64,000 bases of DNA from Streptosporangium brasiliense (GTDB lineage: Bacteria > Actinomycetota > Actinomycetes > Streptosporangiales > Streptosporangiaceae): contig NZ_JAUSRB010000002.1 of the NCBI RefSeq assembly GCF_030811595.1, positions 3,720,001-3,784,000 on the forward strand, read 5' to 3'. Below, piece by piece: positions 51,789 through 60,693 of this stretch (position 1 is its first letter; each line of letters begins with the position of its first letter). The translations under genes and the position numbers were made by a program. The notes under the pieces are model-generated. The model searched no databases. It worked only from the letters and a program-made list of their open reading frames with translations, and was not told the origin of the DNA.

Positions 51789-53656
51789 GCACGGGCGGCC
51801 CGCACGGCGGAGGTGAGGGTGGCGATGTCGTAGGCGCCGTGGTGCCGCCGTCCGTTGATGAAGAACGTCGGCGTGCCCGACACGCCGCTCAGGTCGGCGG
51901 AGTCGATGTCCTCGGCGACCCGGCCGGCGCCGGCGTGGCCGCGGAGGCTGTCGCGGAACCGCTCGACGTCGAGGCCGAGCTCCTCGGCGTAGCGGATCAG
52001 GTCGCGGACCCGGAGGTCGTTCTGGTTGCCGAGCAGGAGGTCGTGCATCTCCCAGAACGCCCCCTGCTCGGCCGCGGCCTCCGCCGCCTCCGCGGCGAGC
52101 TGGGCACCGGGGTGCACGTCGCGCAGCGGGAGATGCCGCCAGACGTAACGGACGTCGCCGAGGTCGGTGAGCAGCTCGCGGATGACCGGCTCCGCCTGGC
52201 CGCAGTAGGGGCACTCGAAGTCCCCGTACTCGACCACGGTCACCGGCGCCTGCCTGGGGCCGCGCAGGTGGTCGCGGTCCGGGTCGACGGGCGCGGCGAG
52301 GTCGACGATGCTCTCGGAGGTGCCCAGCAGTGCCCGGATCCGGCGCCGTTTGGGCAGCAGCGCGGTCACGCGGTAGACGACCCATGTCATGAGGGGCGCG
52401 CAGAGCGCCGCGGTGAGGATGCCGAGCTTCGCCTCCTCCAGCTGCGGACCGTCGAAGGCGAGAGTGGCGATCAGCAGGGACACGGTGAAGCCGATGCCGG
52501 CGATCGTGCCGGCGGCCGTGACGGAGGCCCAGCCGACGGGCGGGCGCACGCGGCCGCGGCTCAGCCACGTCACCAGCCACGAGGATCCGATGATCCCGAC
52601 CGGCTTGCCCACCAGGTAGGCCAGCAGGATCCCGATGGTGATCGGCGAGGTGAGCGCCCGCGCCAGGAAGTCGCCGCTGATCGTGACCCCCGCGTTCGAC
52701 AGCGCGAAGAGCGGTACGACCAGATAGCTCACCCCCGGGTGGTAGAGCTGCTGCAGACGCTCGTTCGGTGAGATCGTCGAGGCGAGCCCCATGCTGGCCG
52801 AGCGCGCCAGCTCCGGTGTCGGCTGCTCCCGGAAGAGCCGGAAGAGGTCCGTCGCGTGCTCCAGGTCGCCGCGCGCGACCGGCGAGGCGTAGGTCAGCAG
52901 CCCCATGGCCAGGCCGATGACGATGGGCTCGACACCGGACTTGAAGAGCGCGGCCCACGCCGCCACGCCGAGCAGCGCGTAGGGGAGGCCGCGGCGCACG
53001 CCGGCGGCGCGGACGAGCAGGATCACGCCGAAGATCCCGATCGCGGCCAGCAGCGCCGGCAGCGTGATCCGCTCGCTGTAGAAGATCGTGATGACTCCGA
53101 GCGCGACGAGGTCGTCGACGACGGTGACCGTGAGCAGGTAGGTGCGCAGCCGTGCCGGGAAGCGGGACCCGAACAGCGCGAGCATGCCGAGGGCGAACGC
53201 CGTGTCCGTCGACATCGCCGCACCCCAACCGTGCGCGGAGGGGCTGCCCGCGTTGACGGTGAGATAGATCGCGACGGGCACGGCCATCCCGCCGACGCCG
53301 GCGGCGAGCGGCAGCACGAGCCGCCGCCGGTCGCGCAGCTCTCCCATGTCGAACTCGCGGCGCGCCTCAAGCCCGACGACGAAGAAGAAGAACGTCATCA
53401 GCCCGCTGTTCACCCATCCGCGCAGGTCCTGCGACACCTCGAAGCCGCCGAGGTGGATGGAGACCGGCATCCGCCAGACAGTCCCGTACGACGCCGGGCC
53501 GATGTTGGCCCAGGCCAGGGCGGCCAGCGTGGCGACGAGCAGGACCATGGCGCTGCCGGTCTCGGTGCGCAGGAACTCGCGGAGCGGAGTGCTGAGACCC
53601 TGCGTCCATACGGTCCGTCCGGAGAACGGCGGGCCCGATTCCCGTGGTTCTGTCAT
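51767..53656 (-). CDS. nhaA: NhaA Na+/H+ antiporter fused to a DsbA-like thioredoxin domain
   Basis: A 629-residue fusion. Residues about 15-415 are NhaA with about eleven helices and the ion-binding signatures AMSTDTAFALGMLALFG and VTVVDDLVALGVITIFY (paired Asp). Residues about 440-625 are a thioredoxin-fold domain of DsbA type with the redox motif VVEYGDFECPYCGQAEP (CPYC) and cis-Pro loop SGVSGTPTFFINGRRHHG. The fold is known as an NhaA-DsbA fusion in actinomycetes. The domain's side of the membrane cannot be settled from sequence alone. ATG 53656; the ribosome binding site is weak. Confidence 0.93.
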   Translation of the reverse strand: MTEPRESGPPFSGRTVWTQGLSTPLREFLRTETGSAMVLLVATLAALAWANIGPASYGTVWRMPVSIHLGGFEVSQDLRGWVNSGLMTFFFFVVGLEARREFDMGELRDRRRLVLPLAAGVGGMAVPVAIYLTVNAGSPSAHGWGAAMSTDTAFALGMLALFGSRFPARLRTYLLTVTVVDDLVALGVITIFYSERITLPALLAAIGIFGVILLVRAAGVRRGLPYALLGVAAWAALFKSGVEPIVIGLAMGLLTYASPVARGDLEHATDLFRLFREQPTPELARSASMGLASTISPNERLQQLYHPGVSYLVVPLFALSNAGVTISGDFLARALTSPITIGILLAYLVGKPVGIIGSSWLVTWLSRGRVRPPVGWASVTAAGTIAGIGFTVSLLIATLAFDGPQLEEAKLGILTAALCAPLMTWVVYRVTALLPKRRRIRALLGTSESIVDLAAPVDPDRDHLRGPRQAPVTVVEYGDFECPYCGQAEPVIRELLTDLGDVRYVWRHLPLRDVHPGAQLAAEAAEAAAEQGAFWEMHDLLLGNQNDLRVRDLIRYAEELGLDVERFRDSLRGHAGAGRVAEDIDSADLSGVSGTPTFFINGRRHHGAYDIATLTSAVRAARARAALKS

Positions 53657-53935
53657 CCCTGACGTTATCTCCTGTCCGGCGCCGTCGCCCGGAGGCGGAC
53701 TCGTCGAGCACGGGCGGGAAGGTAATGACTTCTTTTCCCCCTGTTAGTTTCCAGCGCAACACTTCCGGGGCTTTGCTGGAAGCAACCGACCATCACGTGT
53801 CTCTACTGAACGAAAAAATCCTTCAGGTGCCTCCCCCCAGCGCCGTCGGCACCCGTCCGTCATCCGTAGATCTATAGCGGCAGCCGCCTGAGACGCCTGC
53901 CGGCATCCCCCCTGAGTGGTTTTCAGGAGGTCGTT
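53657..53935. other. divergent region upstream of the ABC importer
   Basis: Contains a TTCCAGC/GCTGGAA dyad (53749-53755, 53775-53781) in AT-richer DNA and a small CCTGA/TCAGG hairpin that ends in the ribosome binding site of the substrate-binding protein gene. Either may regulate the importer; no regulator gene is adjacent. Confidence 0.4.
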
Positions 53936-54973
53936 ATGGCTCGCTCACGCATCGTCTTCTCCCTCTCGCTCGTCGCGGCCATCGCGCTGGTGGCGCTGGT
54001 GCTCGGAGTGGTGGGAGGCCGGGCGACGAGCTCGGCCAGCCAGGCGTCGGGCGGAGGTGCGGCCGGAGCGGCCGGCGGCAAGAAGATCGACGTGATCATC
54101 AAGGCCAGCGACTCCTCGTTCTGGCAGACGATGATCGCCGGGGCGAAGCAGTCCGGCGGGGACTTCGGCCTCAAGGTGAGCACCTTCGGTCCCACCTCGG
54201 AGACGAACATCGACCAGCAGGTGCAACTGGTCGAGAACTCCATCTCCCGGGGCGTCGACGGTCTCGTCATCGCGCCCAACTCCTCCAGCGCCCTGAACTC
54301 GGCGATCGACCGGGCGCGCAAGGCGGGCCTCAAGGTCATCACCGTGGACAGCCGCGTGACCACCCCCTCGGAGGGGTTCATCGGCACCGACAACGTCAAG
54401 GCCGGGACACAGGCCGGCAAGCGCATGTGCGAGCTGCTCAAGGCGCAGAACAAGACGAGCGGCAGTGTCATGATCGAGTCCTCCGTGGCGGGCATCCAGT
54501 CGCTGGTCGCCCGGGACTCCGGCTTCAAGCAGGGGTTGGCGAACAACTGCCCACAGGTCAAGGTGGCACTGCAGCGCTACAACAACAACGACATCAACAC
54601 CGCCGCCTCCCAGGTCAACGACGCGCTGACCGCCAACCCTGAGCTGGCGGGAGTGTTCGCCGACAACAACACCTCGGGGGTCGGCGCGGCCCGGGCGATC
54701 CAGGACAACAAGGTCACCGACACCGTGCCCGTCGTGGCGTTCGACTCCGACCCGCAGGAGAACGCCGCGCTGGCCGCCGGCACCATCGACGCGCTGGTGG
54801 TGCAGAACCCCTACTTCTTCGGATACCAGGGTGTCCTGGCGGCCGGAATGGCCACGGTCGGCCGCGTCCCGCCGCGTGACATCGACCCCGGAGCGGTCGT
54901 CGCGGACAAGCGGAACATGAACGAGCCCGACGTGAAGCTGCTGCTCAACCCGCCGACGATGAAGGCGGAGTGA
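53936..54973 (+). CDS. sugar-type ABC importer substrate-binding protein
   Basis: A 345-residue periplasmic-binding-protein-like protein (type 1, ribose/AI-2 branch) with one N-terminal hydrophobic helix (VFSLSLVAAIALVALVLGVV) and no lipobox Cys, so it is probably held by an uncleaved or cleaved signal segment. Core: KKIDVIIKASDSSFWQTMIA, AKQSGGDFGLKVSTFGPTSE, DGLVIAPNSSSALNSAIDRA, KVITVDSRVTTPSEGFIGTD, and PVVAFDSDPQENAALAAGTI. The ligand is unknown. ATG 53936 has AGGAGG 5 nt upstream. It is the first gene of a three-gene importer operon. Its last codons and stop are duplicated into the ATPase start region. Confidence 0.92.
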   Translation: MARSRIVFSLSLVAAIALVALVLGVVGGRATSSASQASGGGAAGAAGGKKIDVIIKASDSSFWQTMIAGAKQSGGDFGLKVSTFGPTSETNIDQQVQLVENSISRGVDGLVIAPNSSSALNSAIDRARKAGLKVITVDSRVTTPSEGFIGTDNVKAGTQAGKRMCELLKAQNKTSGSVMIESSVAGIQSLVARDSGFKQGLANNCPQVKVALQRYNNNDINTAASQVNDALTANPELAGVFADNNTSGVGAARAIQDNKVTDTVPVVAFDSDPQENAALAAGTIDALVVQNPYFFGYQGVLAAGMATVGRVPPRDIDPGAVVADKRNMNEPDVKLLLNPPTMKAE

Positions 54974-54993
54974 CGGAGATGAAGGCGGAATGA
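54958..54993 (+). repeat. 20-bp-period duplication spanning a stop and the next start
   Basis: GATGAAGGCGGAGTGA (54958-54973) recurs as GATGAAGGCGGAATGA (54978-54993). Copy 1 is the end of the binding-protein gene; copy 2 contains the ribosome-binding purines and first ATG of the ATPase gene. Confidence 0.9.
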
Positions 54994-56774
54994 TGAAAGA
55001 GCCCGTCGTCGAACTGCACGGCGTCTCCAAGGCCTTCGGCCCCGTGCAGGCGCTCACCGACGTATCGCTCCGCCTGGTCCCCGGTCAGGTGAACTGCCTG
55101 GCCGGGGAGAACGGCGCGGGGAAGTCGACCCTGATCCGGGTGCTGACGGGCGCGCTGCGTCGCGACAGCGGCTCCTACGAGATCGACGGCCGGTCGGTCA
55201 CCGCCCCGACGCCGGCCTCGGTGCGCGCGGCCGGCGTCCAGGCCGTCTACCAGGAGCTCAGCCTCCTGCCGCACCTGTCGGTCGCGGAGAACCTGTTCAT
55301 GGGCCGTCTCCCGGCACGTAGCGGGGTCATCGCCAGGAACCGGCTGCGCGTCCGCGCCCGGGAGGCCCTCGACGAGGTCGGCCTGGCGGACCTCAGCCCG
55401 GAGGCCATCGTGGAACGGCTCCCGGCGGCCACCCGCCAGCTCGTGGAGATCGCCAAAGTGCTGACCGCGGACTCCGTCAAGGTGATCGTGTTCGACGAGC
55501 CGACCACGGCGCTGACCGAGGCGGAGTCGGAGCGGCTGCTCGAACACATCCTGCGGCTGCGCGAGCGCGGCATAGCGATGCTCTACGTGACCCACCGGCT
55601 TGAGGAGATGTTCGAGATCGGCGACTGGGTGACCGTCCTGCGGGACGGGAGCCTGTCCGAGGCGGGGCCGATCAGCGACTACGACGAGGACAAGCTGATC
55701 ACCGCGATGGTCGGGCGGGAGATCAGCTCGCTCTACCCGGAGACCCACCGCAAGGCCGGGACGCCCGCGCTGCGGGTGCGGGGACTGCGCCGCTTCGAGA
55801 ACTCGCCGAGCATCGACCTACACGTCGGAGCCGGGGAGATCCTCGGCATCGGGGGCCTGCTGGGATCGGGGCGCAGCGGGCTGCTGCTGTCCATCTTCGG
55901 CGCCGCCCCCATCGTGGCGGGGGAGCTGGAGGTGATGGGCAAGCCCGTGAAACCGTCCGGGCCGCGCACGATGATGAACGCCGGGGTGGGGCTGCTCACC
56001 GAGGACCGCAAGGTGCTCGGGCTGCTGCCGGAATTGTCGATCCGGGAGAACGTCACCATCGCCAGCCTGCGCAGCGGCTCCCGGCGCGGCCTGCTCCCCG
56101 GCCAGGAGCAGGTCGAGGAGGCCGACCGGCTGCTCGACAGCCTGCGGCTGCGAGCCGGTTCCTACGAGCAGCCGGTCTCGACGCTGTCGGGCGGCAATCA
56201 GCAGAAGGTCCTGCTCGCCCGCTGGCTGCTCACCAAGCCGAAGGTACTGATCTTCGACGAGCCGACCAAGGGGATCGACGTCGGCGCCAAGGGCGAGCTC
56301 TACACGGTGATCGGGGACCTGGCCGCCAAGGGGCTGGGCATCATCGTGGTCTCGTCGTACCTCCCGGAGCTGCTCGGCCTCGCCGACCGCATCCTCGTGC
56401 TGCGAGACGGCGCGGTCGCGGGCGAGCTTCCCGGGACAGCCACCGAGGAGGACGTGCTCCGCCTGGCGAGCGGCGGCGGCAGAGGCGCCGAGCCGCTGCT
56501 CCGGGAGGAGATCCCGGCGCCCCGCACGGGGGCCCCGGCGCCCCGCGAGGGGGCCCCGCGGCCGGGGGAGACGGCTCCGGTGTCCCGGGGTGGTGAGGCT
56601 CCGGCCGGGCCTGAGGGGGCTCCGGTGATCGGGGCGGCGGGTCCGGCGCCCCGCGAGGGGGCCCCGGCCTCCGGTGAAGGGACTCCGAGGCCGGGGGCGA
56701 CGGCCCCGACGACCTCGGAGGGCGCGGGAGCCACGGGCCCGCCGGCCCCAGACGATCCAGGACAGGAGAGGTGA
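54990..56774 (+). CDS. ABC importer ATPase (RbsA/MglA type) with long low-complexity tail
   Basis: A 594-residue double-NBD ATPase of the sugar importer type. NBD1: CLAGENGAGKSTLIRVLTGA, FDEPTTALTEAESERLLEHI. NBD2: GIGGLLGSGRSGLLLSIFGA (degenerate Walker A, as usual for this branch), STLSGGNQQKVLLARWLLTK, FDEPTKGIDVGAKGELYTVI. The family ends near residue 500; here about 90 residues of Pro/Ala/Gly/Arg repeats (GAPAPREGAPRPGETAPVSR and similar) are added. Two adjacent ATGs (54990 and 54993) exist. Partners are the binding protein upstream and the permease 6 bp downstream. Confidence 0.93.
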   Translation: MMKEPVVELHGVSKAFGPVQALTDVSLRLVPGQVNCLAGENGAGKSTLIRVLTGALRRDSGSYEIDGRSVTAPTPASVRAAGVQAVYQELSLLPHLSVAENLFMGRLPARSGVIARNRLRVRAREALDEVGLADLSPEAIVERLPAATRQLVEIAKVLTADSVKVIVFDEPTTALTEAESERLLEHILRLRERGIAMLYVTHRLEEMFEIGDWVTVLRDGSLSEAGPISDYDEDKLITAMVGREISSLYPETHRKAGTPALRVRGLRRFENSPSIDLHVGAGEILGIGGLLGSGRSGLLLSIFGAAPIVAGELEVMGKPVKPSGPRTMMNAGVGLLTEDRKVLGLLPELSIRENVTIASLRSGSRRGLLPGQEQVEEADRLLDSLRLRAGSYEQPVSTLSGGNQQKVLLARWLLTKPKVLIFDEPTKGIDVGAKGELYTVIGDLAAKGLGIIVVSSYLPELLGLADRILVLRDGAVAGELPGTATEEDVLRLASGGGRGAEPLLREEIPAPRTGAPAPREGAPRPGETAPVSRGGEAPAGPEGAPVIGAAGPAPREGAPASGEGTPRPGATAPTTSEGAGATGPPAPDDPGQER

Positions 56775-56780
56775 GCCGAG

Positions 56781-57878
56781 ATGCCCAAGCTGATCTGGCG
56801 GGAACCGATCGCCACCACCACGATCACCAGCCGGCCGCCGACCGGTGAGGGGCTGGGGCCGGAGGCGGTGCCCAGGGCCAGGGAGCCGGAACCGGGACGG
56901 AAGCCGGAGGTCGAGCCCCCACGACGGGTCATCACGCTGGGGGACATCGCGGGACGGGAGAGCGGCGGACTCGTCGTGCTGCTCGTGGCGGTCGGCGCCC
57001 TCACCCTCGCCAGCGACGAGTTCCTCACCGCCAACAACCTGGCCAACCTCGCCCGGCAGGTCGCCATCTTCGGGATCATCGCGGTCGGCCAGCTCGTGGT
57101 CATCCTGACGGCCGGGATCGACCTGTCGGTCGGTTCGGTCCTCGGCCTGTCCGGCGCGACCACCGCGCAGCTCCTGGTCGCCGGCATGCCGATCTGGCCG
57201 GCGTTCCTGGTCGGGGTCGCGATCGGCACCGCGCTCGGGATCGTCAACGGCCTGCTGGTGACCTACGCGAAGCTGCCACCGTTCATCGCGACCCTGGGCA
57301 TGCTCGGCATCGCCCGAGGGATCGTCCTGGTCACCACCGACGCCCAGACCATCCAGGGCCTGCCGGCCGGATTCCAGGAGATCGCCAACGGCACGATCCT
57401 GGGCATCCCCAACCTCCTCCTCATCGCCGCCCTGGTGACGGGTGTGATGTGGTTCGTGCTCTCCCGGACCGTCTTCGGCCGGTACATCTACGCGGTCGGC
57501 TCCAACCCCGAGTCCGCCCGCCTCGCGGGTGTGCCGGTGCGCATGGTCACGATCTCGGTCTACGCGATCTCGGGCATGCTCGCGGGTCTCGGTGGAGTGC
57601 TGCTGGCGTCCAGGCTGGGCGCGGGCATCCCCACCGCCGGGACGGGCTTCGAGCTCAACGCGATCGCCGCCTGCGTCATCGGCGGTGCCAGCCTGTTCGG
57701 CGCCAAGGGCAGCGCCCTCGGCGCGGCCACCGGAGCGTTGATCATGGGAGTCCTCAACAACGGTGGGAACCTCCTGGCGATCAACGCCTTCTACCTCCAG
57801 ATCGCCATCGGCGTGCTCATCCTCGTCGCGGTCGGCTTCGACCAGCTGAACACCAGGAGGGCGGCCAGCAACGCCTGA
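56781..57878 (+). CDS. ABC importer permease (RbsC type)
   Basis: A 365-residue polytopic permease of the BPD_transp_2 family. After an N-terminal extension of about 55 residues rich in Pro, Glu and Arg come about nine helices: GGLVVLLVAVGALTLASDEF, IIAVGQLVVILTAGIDLSVG, WPAFLVGVAIGTALGIVNGL, LPPFIATLGMLGIARGIVLV, VTISVYAISGMLAGLGGVLL, and a final FYLQIAIGVLILVAVGFDQL. The TAGIDLSVGSVLGLSG signature matches RbsC. ATG 56781 is 6 bp after the ATPase stop. It completes the importer. Confidence 0.93.
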   Translation: MPKLIWREPIATTTITSRPPTGEGLGPEAVPRAREPEPGRKPEVEPPRRVITLGDIAGRESGGLVVLLVAVGALTLASDEFLTANNLANLARQVAIFGIIAVGQLVVILTAGIDLSVGSVLGLSGATTAQLLVAGMPIWPAFLVGVAIGTALGIVNGLLVTYAKLPPFIATLGMLGIARGIVLVTTDAQTIQGLPAGFQEIANGTILGIPNLLLIAALVTGVMWFVLSRTVFGRYIYAVGSNPESARLAGVPVRMVTISVYAISGMLAGLGGVLLASRLGAGIPTAGTGFELNAIAACVIGGASLFGAKGSALGAATGALIMGVLNNGGNLLAINAFYLQIAIGVLILVAVGFDQLNTRRAASNA

Positions 57879-57899
57879 CCGGGGGCGCCGGCTCCCACC

Positions 57900-58000
57900 A
57901 CGTCCGGGCGCCCGGCCGTGCCCCACCCGGAAGGACGGCCGGTCGCGCCCCGGCAAGGACGTCCGGTCGCGCCCCGGCCGGAAGGACGTCCGGCCGGGGC
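57900..58000. repeat. short tandem repeats after the importer operon
   Basis: Three imperfect copies of GGAAGGACGTCCGGTCGCGC-type units lie between the convergent permease and P450 genes. Non-coding; self-complementary GGACGTCC suggests they can also form hairpins and terminate. Confidence 0.6.
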
Positions 58001-58018
58001 GGTGGGCTCACCCGGCCG

Positions 58019-59230
58019 CTACCACGTGACCGGGATGCGGGTGAACCCCCCGGTGAGGGAGGCCTCGCGCTCGACCAGCTCCTCGGCGGGGACGGCGAGC
58101 GCCAGGGTGGGGAAGCGCCGGAACAGGGTGCCGAACACCGACCGGAGCTCCACCCGGGCGAGGCTCGCCCCGATGCAGTAGCGGGCCGCGTAGCCGAAGG
58201 CGAGCTGCGGGTCGCCGAGCGGACGGCCGATGTCGAAACGGTCGGGGTCGGGGAAGGTCCGCTCGTCGCGGTTGGCCGCCGTCGTGGCGATGAGCACCGC
58301 CTCGCCGCGCTTGATCGCCACGCCGCCGATGCTCAGGTCCTCGTGGGCGTAACGCGGCAGGCCGTGGTTGCCCGGCGCCGCCATCCGCAGGATCTCCTCG
58401 ACGGCCGGGGCCGTCAGCGACGGATCGGCGATCAGGGCGTCGCGCTGCGCCGGGTTGGCCAGCAGCAGCAGCACGCCGTAGTCGATCCGGTTGACCGTCG
58501 TCTCGTGGCCGGCGAACAGCAGCCCCGCGGCGAGGGTGGCGATCTCCTCATCGGGCGCCTCCATGGTGGCCATGTCGGAGAACACGTCGTCGGCGGGGTT
58601 GGCCCGCTTCTCGACCAGGATGCCGCGGGTGTAGTCGGCCAGCTCGTTCAGCGCCGCCTCCGCGCGGTCCGGATCGCTCAGATCCGTCATCTCGTCGGCC
58701 AGCTTCCTGAAGTGCCCGCGGTCGCCGTACGGCACGCCGAGCAGCTCGCAGATCACCAGCACGGGCAGCGGCAGGGAGAACTCCTGGCGCAGGTCCACCG
58801 GGGGCGGCAGCTCGGCCATGTGGTCCAGCAGGCCGTCGACGAGCTGCTGGACGTGTGGTTCGAGGGCGCTCATCCGGCGGGCGGAGAAGGCCGGGGCGAG
58901 CATCCGGCGCATCCGGTCGTGCTCGGCCTTCTCGGTCTCGATGTCGCCGCGCGGGCCGCCGAGCAGCACCGAGCCGGAGATCCGGGCGGCGCGTTCCGGG
59001 TCGGGGGCCGAGCGGCCGAGACGCGGGTCGGCGAAGGCCTGCCTGGCCTCCTCGTAGCCGGAGACCAGCCAGGCGATGTCGCCCGCCTGGGTGCGGACCC
59101 GGGTCACCGGCCTGACGGCCCGCAGCGCGCGGTACATCCGCGGCACCTCCAGCGGGTTGTTCCGCGCGAACGGCAGCCTCGGCAGATCGTCGCCGGTGTG
59201 GTCGCTGTGGTGGGTGATCTGGTTGTCCAT
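58019..59230 (-). CDS. cytochrome P450
   Basis: A 403-residue soluble bacterial P450 that should hydroxylate a small molecule using electrons from a ferredoxin not encoded here. I-helix LAAGLLFAGHETTVNRIDYG (acid-alcohol pair and AGHETT), K-helix APAVEEILRMAAPGNHGLPR (ExxR), and haem loop LAFGYAARYCIGASLARVEL. The haem loop keeps Phe, Arg and Cys, but a Gly of the general FxxGxRxCxG pattern is Ala. ATG 59230 opens MDNQITHHSDHTGDDLPRLP; upstream frame residues look non-coding. Substrate unknown. Confidence 0.93.
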   Translation of the reverse strand: MDNQITHHSDHTGDDLPRLPFARNNPLEVPRMYRALRAVRPVTRVRTQAGDIAWLVSGYEEARQAFADPRLGRSAPDPERAARISGSVLLGGPRGDIETEKAEHDRMRRMLAPAFSARRMSALEPHVQQLVDGLLDHMAELPPPVDLRQEFSLPLPVLVICELLGVPYGDRGHFRKLADEMTDLSDPDRAEAALNELADYTRGILVEKRANPADDVFSDMATMEAPDEEIATLAAGLLFAGHETTVNRIDYGVLLLLANPAQRDALIADPSLTAPAVEEILRMAAPGNHGLPRYAHEDLSIGGVAIKRGEAVLIATTAANRDERTFPDPDRFDIGRPLGDPQLAFGYAARYCIGASLARVELRSVFGTLFRRFPTLALAVPAEELVEREASLTGGFTRIPVTW

Positions 59231-59383
59231 GGCCGGGAGGCACCCCCAAGGCTCGACGGCAGGGCCACTTCCGAACGTTTCACCTGCAGGCGTGTTCGGC
59301 AAGAAGGCAGGGCGTCGCGTGCCCTGTCCTGCCCCGCATGTTTCGACCCTATGCGAGCCGCACCGCCGCACGCCCTCCGCCCC

Positions 59384-59531
59384 GCACGCTCCGGCCCCGG
59401 GCGTTCAGCCCCAGTTCGGTGTACCCGCCCGGCACGCTCCGGTCCCGCACGCTCCGGCCTCGGGCCGGTGTGCCGTGCCCGGCACGCTCCGGCCCCGGGT
59501 GTTCAGCCCCAGGCCAGTGTGCCGCGCCCGG
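59384..59531. repeat. duplicated 3' end of the aldo/keto reductase gene
   Basis: Segment 59482-59531, holding the stop codon (59503-59505), recurs downstream at about 59384-59432 with the same TTCAGCCCCAG core, offset 98 bp. A third, partial GGCACGCTCCGG copy lies between. Confidence 0.8.
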
Positions 59532-60471
59532 CCCAGTAGGTCTCGGGGTCCTCGGCCAGGCCGGCCAGCCGCCCGTCGAGCTCGGCGTCCCAGCCCACCT
59601 CGGCCGCGCCCAGGTTGCTGCGGAGCTGCCCGGCCGAGACCGCGCCGCTCAGCACCACCCCGGCCCACGGCTGTGCCAGCACGGCCGCGAGGGCGAGCGC
59701 GTCGGGCGTTACCCCCCGATCGCGCGCGGCCGACGCCAGCTCGGCGGGCGCCGCGCGGGCGGTCAGCCGCCCGTTCGCCACCCCCTCCTTGACGATCACG
59801 CCCATCCCCGCCCCGTGCGCCCGGGCGAGCGCCGCGCCGGCCGAACGTTCGAGCAGGTTCCAGGTGGACTGCACGGTGTCGAACGCCCCGATCTCGACCG
59901 CCCGCGTGACCGTGTCCGCCTGGCGCGGCCCCGTCGTGCTGAGCCCGATCGCGACGCCCTCGGCCCGCAGCGCGCGCAGCCGGTCCAGCACGCCCTCGTC
60001 CTCGAGCACCCCGCTCTCCACCGTCGCCGAATGGATCTGGTAGAGCGACAGGTGCTCTCCGAGCAGCTCGCGCGTCTGGTCGAGCTGGCGGCGGAGCTGC
60101 TCGGCCGAGAGGTCCTTCACCTCGTGGTGCTCGGCGTCCATCCGCCAGCCGCCCACATAGGCGTATCCCCATTTCGAGCCGACGGTCACCGCTCCCGGGG
60201 CGATCCCCCGCTCGCGCAGCCAACCGGCGAGGAACTCCTCCGCGCGGCCGTACGAACGCGCCGTGTCGAAGTAGCGCACGCCCTCCGCCCACGCCGCGTC
60301 GAGCACGGCCCACGTCCGCGACCGCATCGTGGCGACGCCGCGGTCGTCGCCGAGGTCCTCCTCGCGTCCGAGCGTGATGTAGGCGGGGCGGCCGAGCGCG
60401 GCCAGGCCGAGACCGAGCGGCGTCACCGTCAGGTGAGTGCGGCCCAGCGGCCGTCGGACGAGTTTCTCCAC
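59503..60471 (-). CDS. aldo/keto reductase
   Basis: A 322-residue NADPH-dependent TIM-barrel reductase. Landmarks: LGLGLAALGRPAYITLGREE, DAAWAEGVRYFDTARSYGRA (catalytic Asp and Tyr), VTVGSKWGYAYVGG (catalytic Lys), LSLYQIHSATVESGVLEDEG (His), VAIGLSTTGPRQADTVTRAV, and a final WAGVVLSGAVSAGQLRSNLG. GTG 60471 gives the family-like start MEKLVRRPLGRTHLTVTPLG; earlier GTG 60477 or TTG 60489 are possible. The start lies inside a 10-bp inverted repeat. Confidence 0.9.
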   Translation of the reverse strand: MEKLVRRPLGRTHLTVTPLGLGLAALGRPAYITLGREEDLGDDRGVATMRSRTWAVLDAAWAEGVRYFDTARSYGRAEEFLAGWLRERGIAPGAVTVGSKWGYAYVGGWRMDAEHHEVKDLSAEQLRRQLDQTRELLGEHLSLYQIHSATVESGVLEDEGVLDRLRALRAEGVAIGLSTTGPRQADTVTRAVEIGAFDTVQSTWNLLERSAGAALARAHGAGMGVIVKEGVANGRLTARAAPAELASAARDRGVTPDALALAAVLAQPWAGVVLSGAVSAGQLRSNLGAAEVGWDAELDGRLAGLAEDPETYWAGRGTLAWG

Positions 60472-60500
60472 CCCCACAACACTAACCAACGGGGGTGGAG
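60466..60500. promoter_or_regulatory. inverted repeat covering the aldo/keto reductase start
   Basis: CTCCACCCCC (60466-60475) pairs with GGGGGTGGAG (60491-60500), loop 15 nt. The GTG start (60471) is within one arm. Confidence 0.6.
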
Positions 60501-60693
60501 TCGATCATGGGGAGCTCCCGCGACGTTCCTGGCCACGGCCCCGCGTCGGTGCCCGGGTGGCGGCGTGACCGGCCCGCCGTACCGGGTTCCCAGCCCCGTG
60601 CGTCGGCCCGCCGTACTGGGCTCCCCGCCCCAGGCGCCGGCCTGCCGTACCGAGTTCCTCACCCGGGCGTCGGTACACGGCGGTGAAGGTGTC

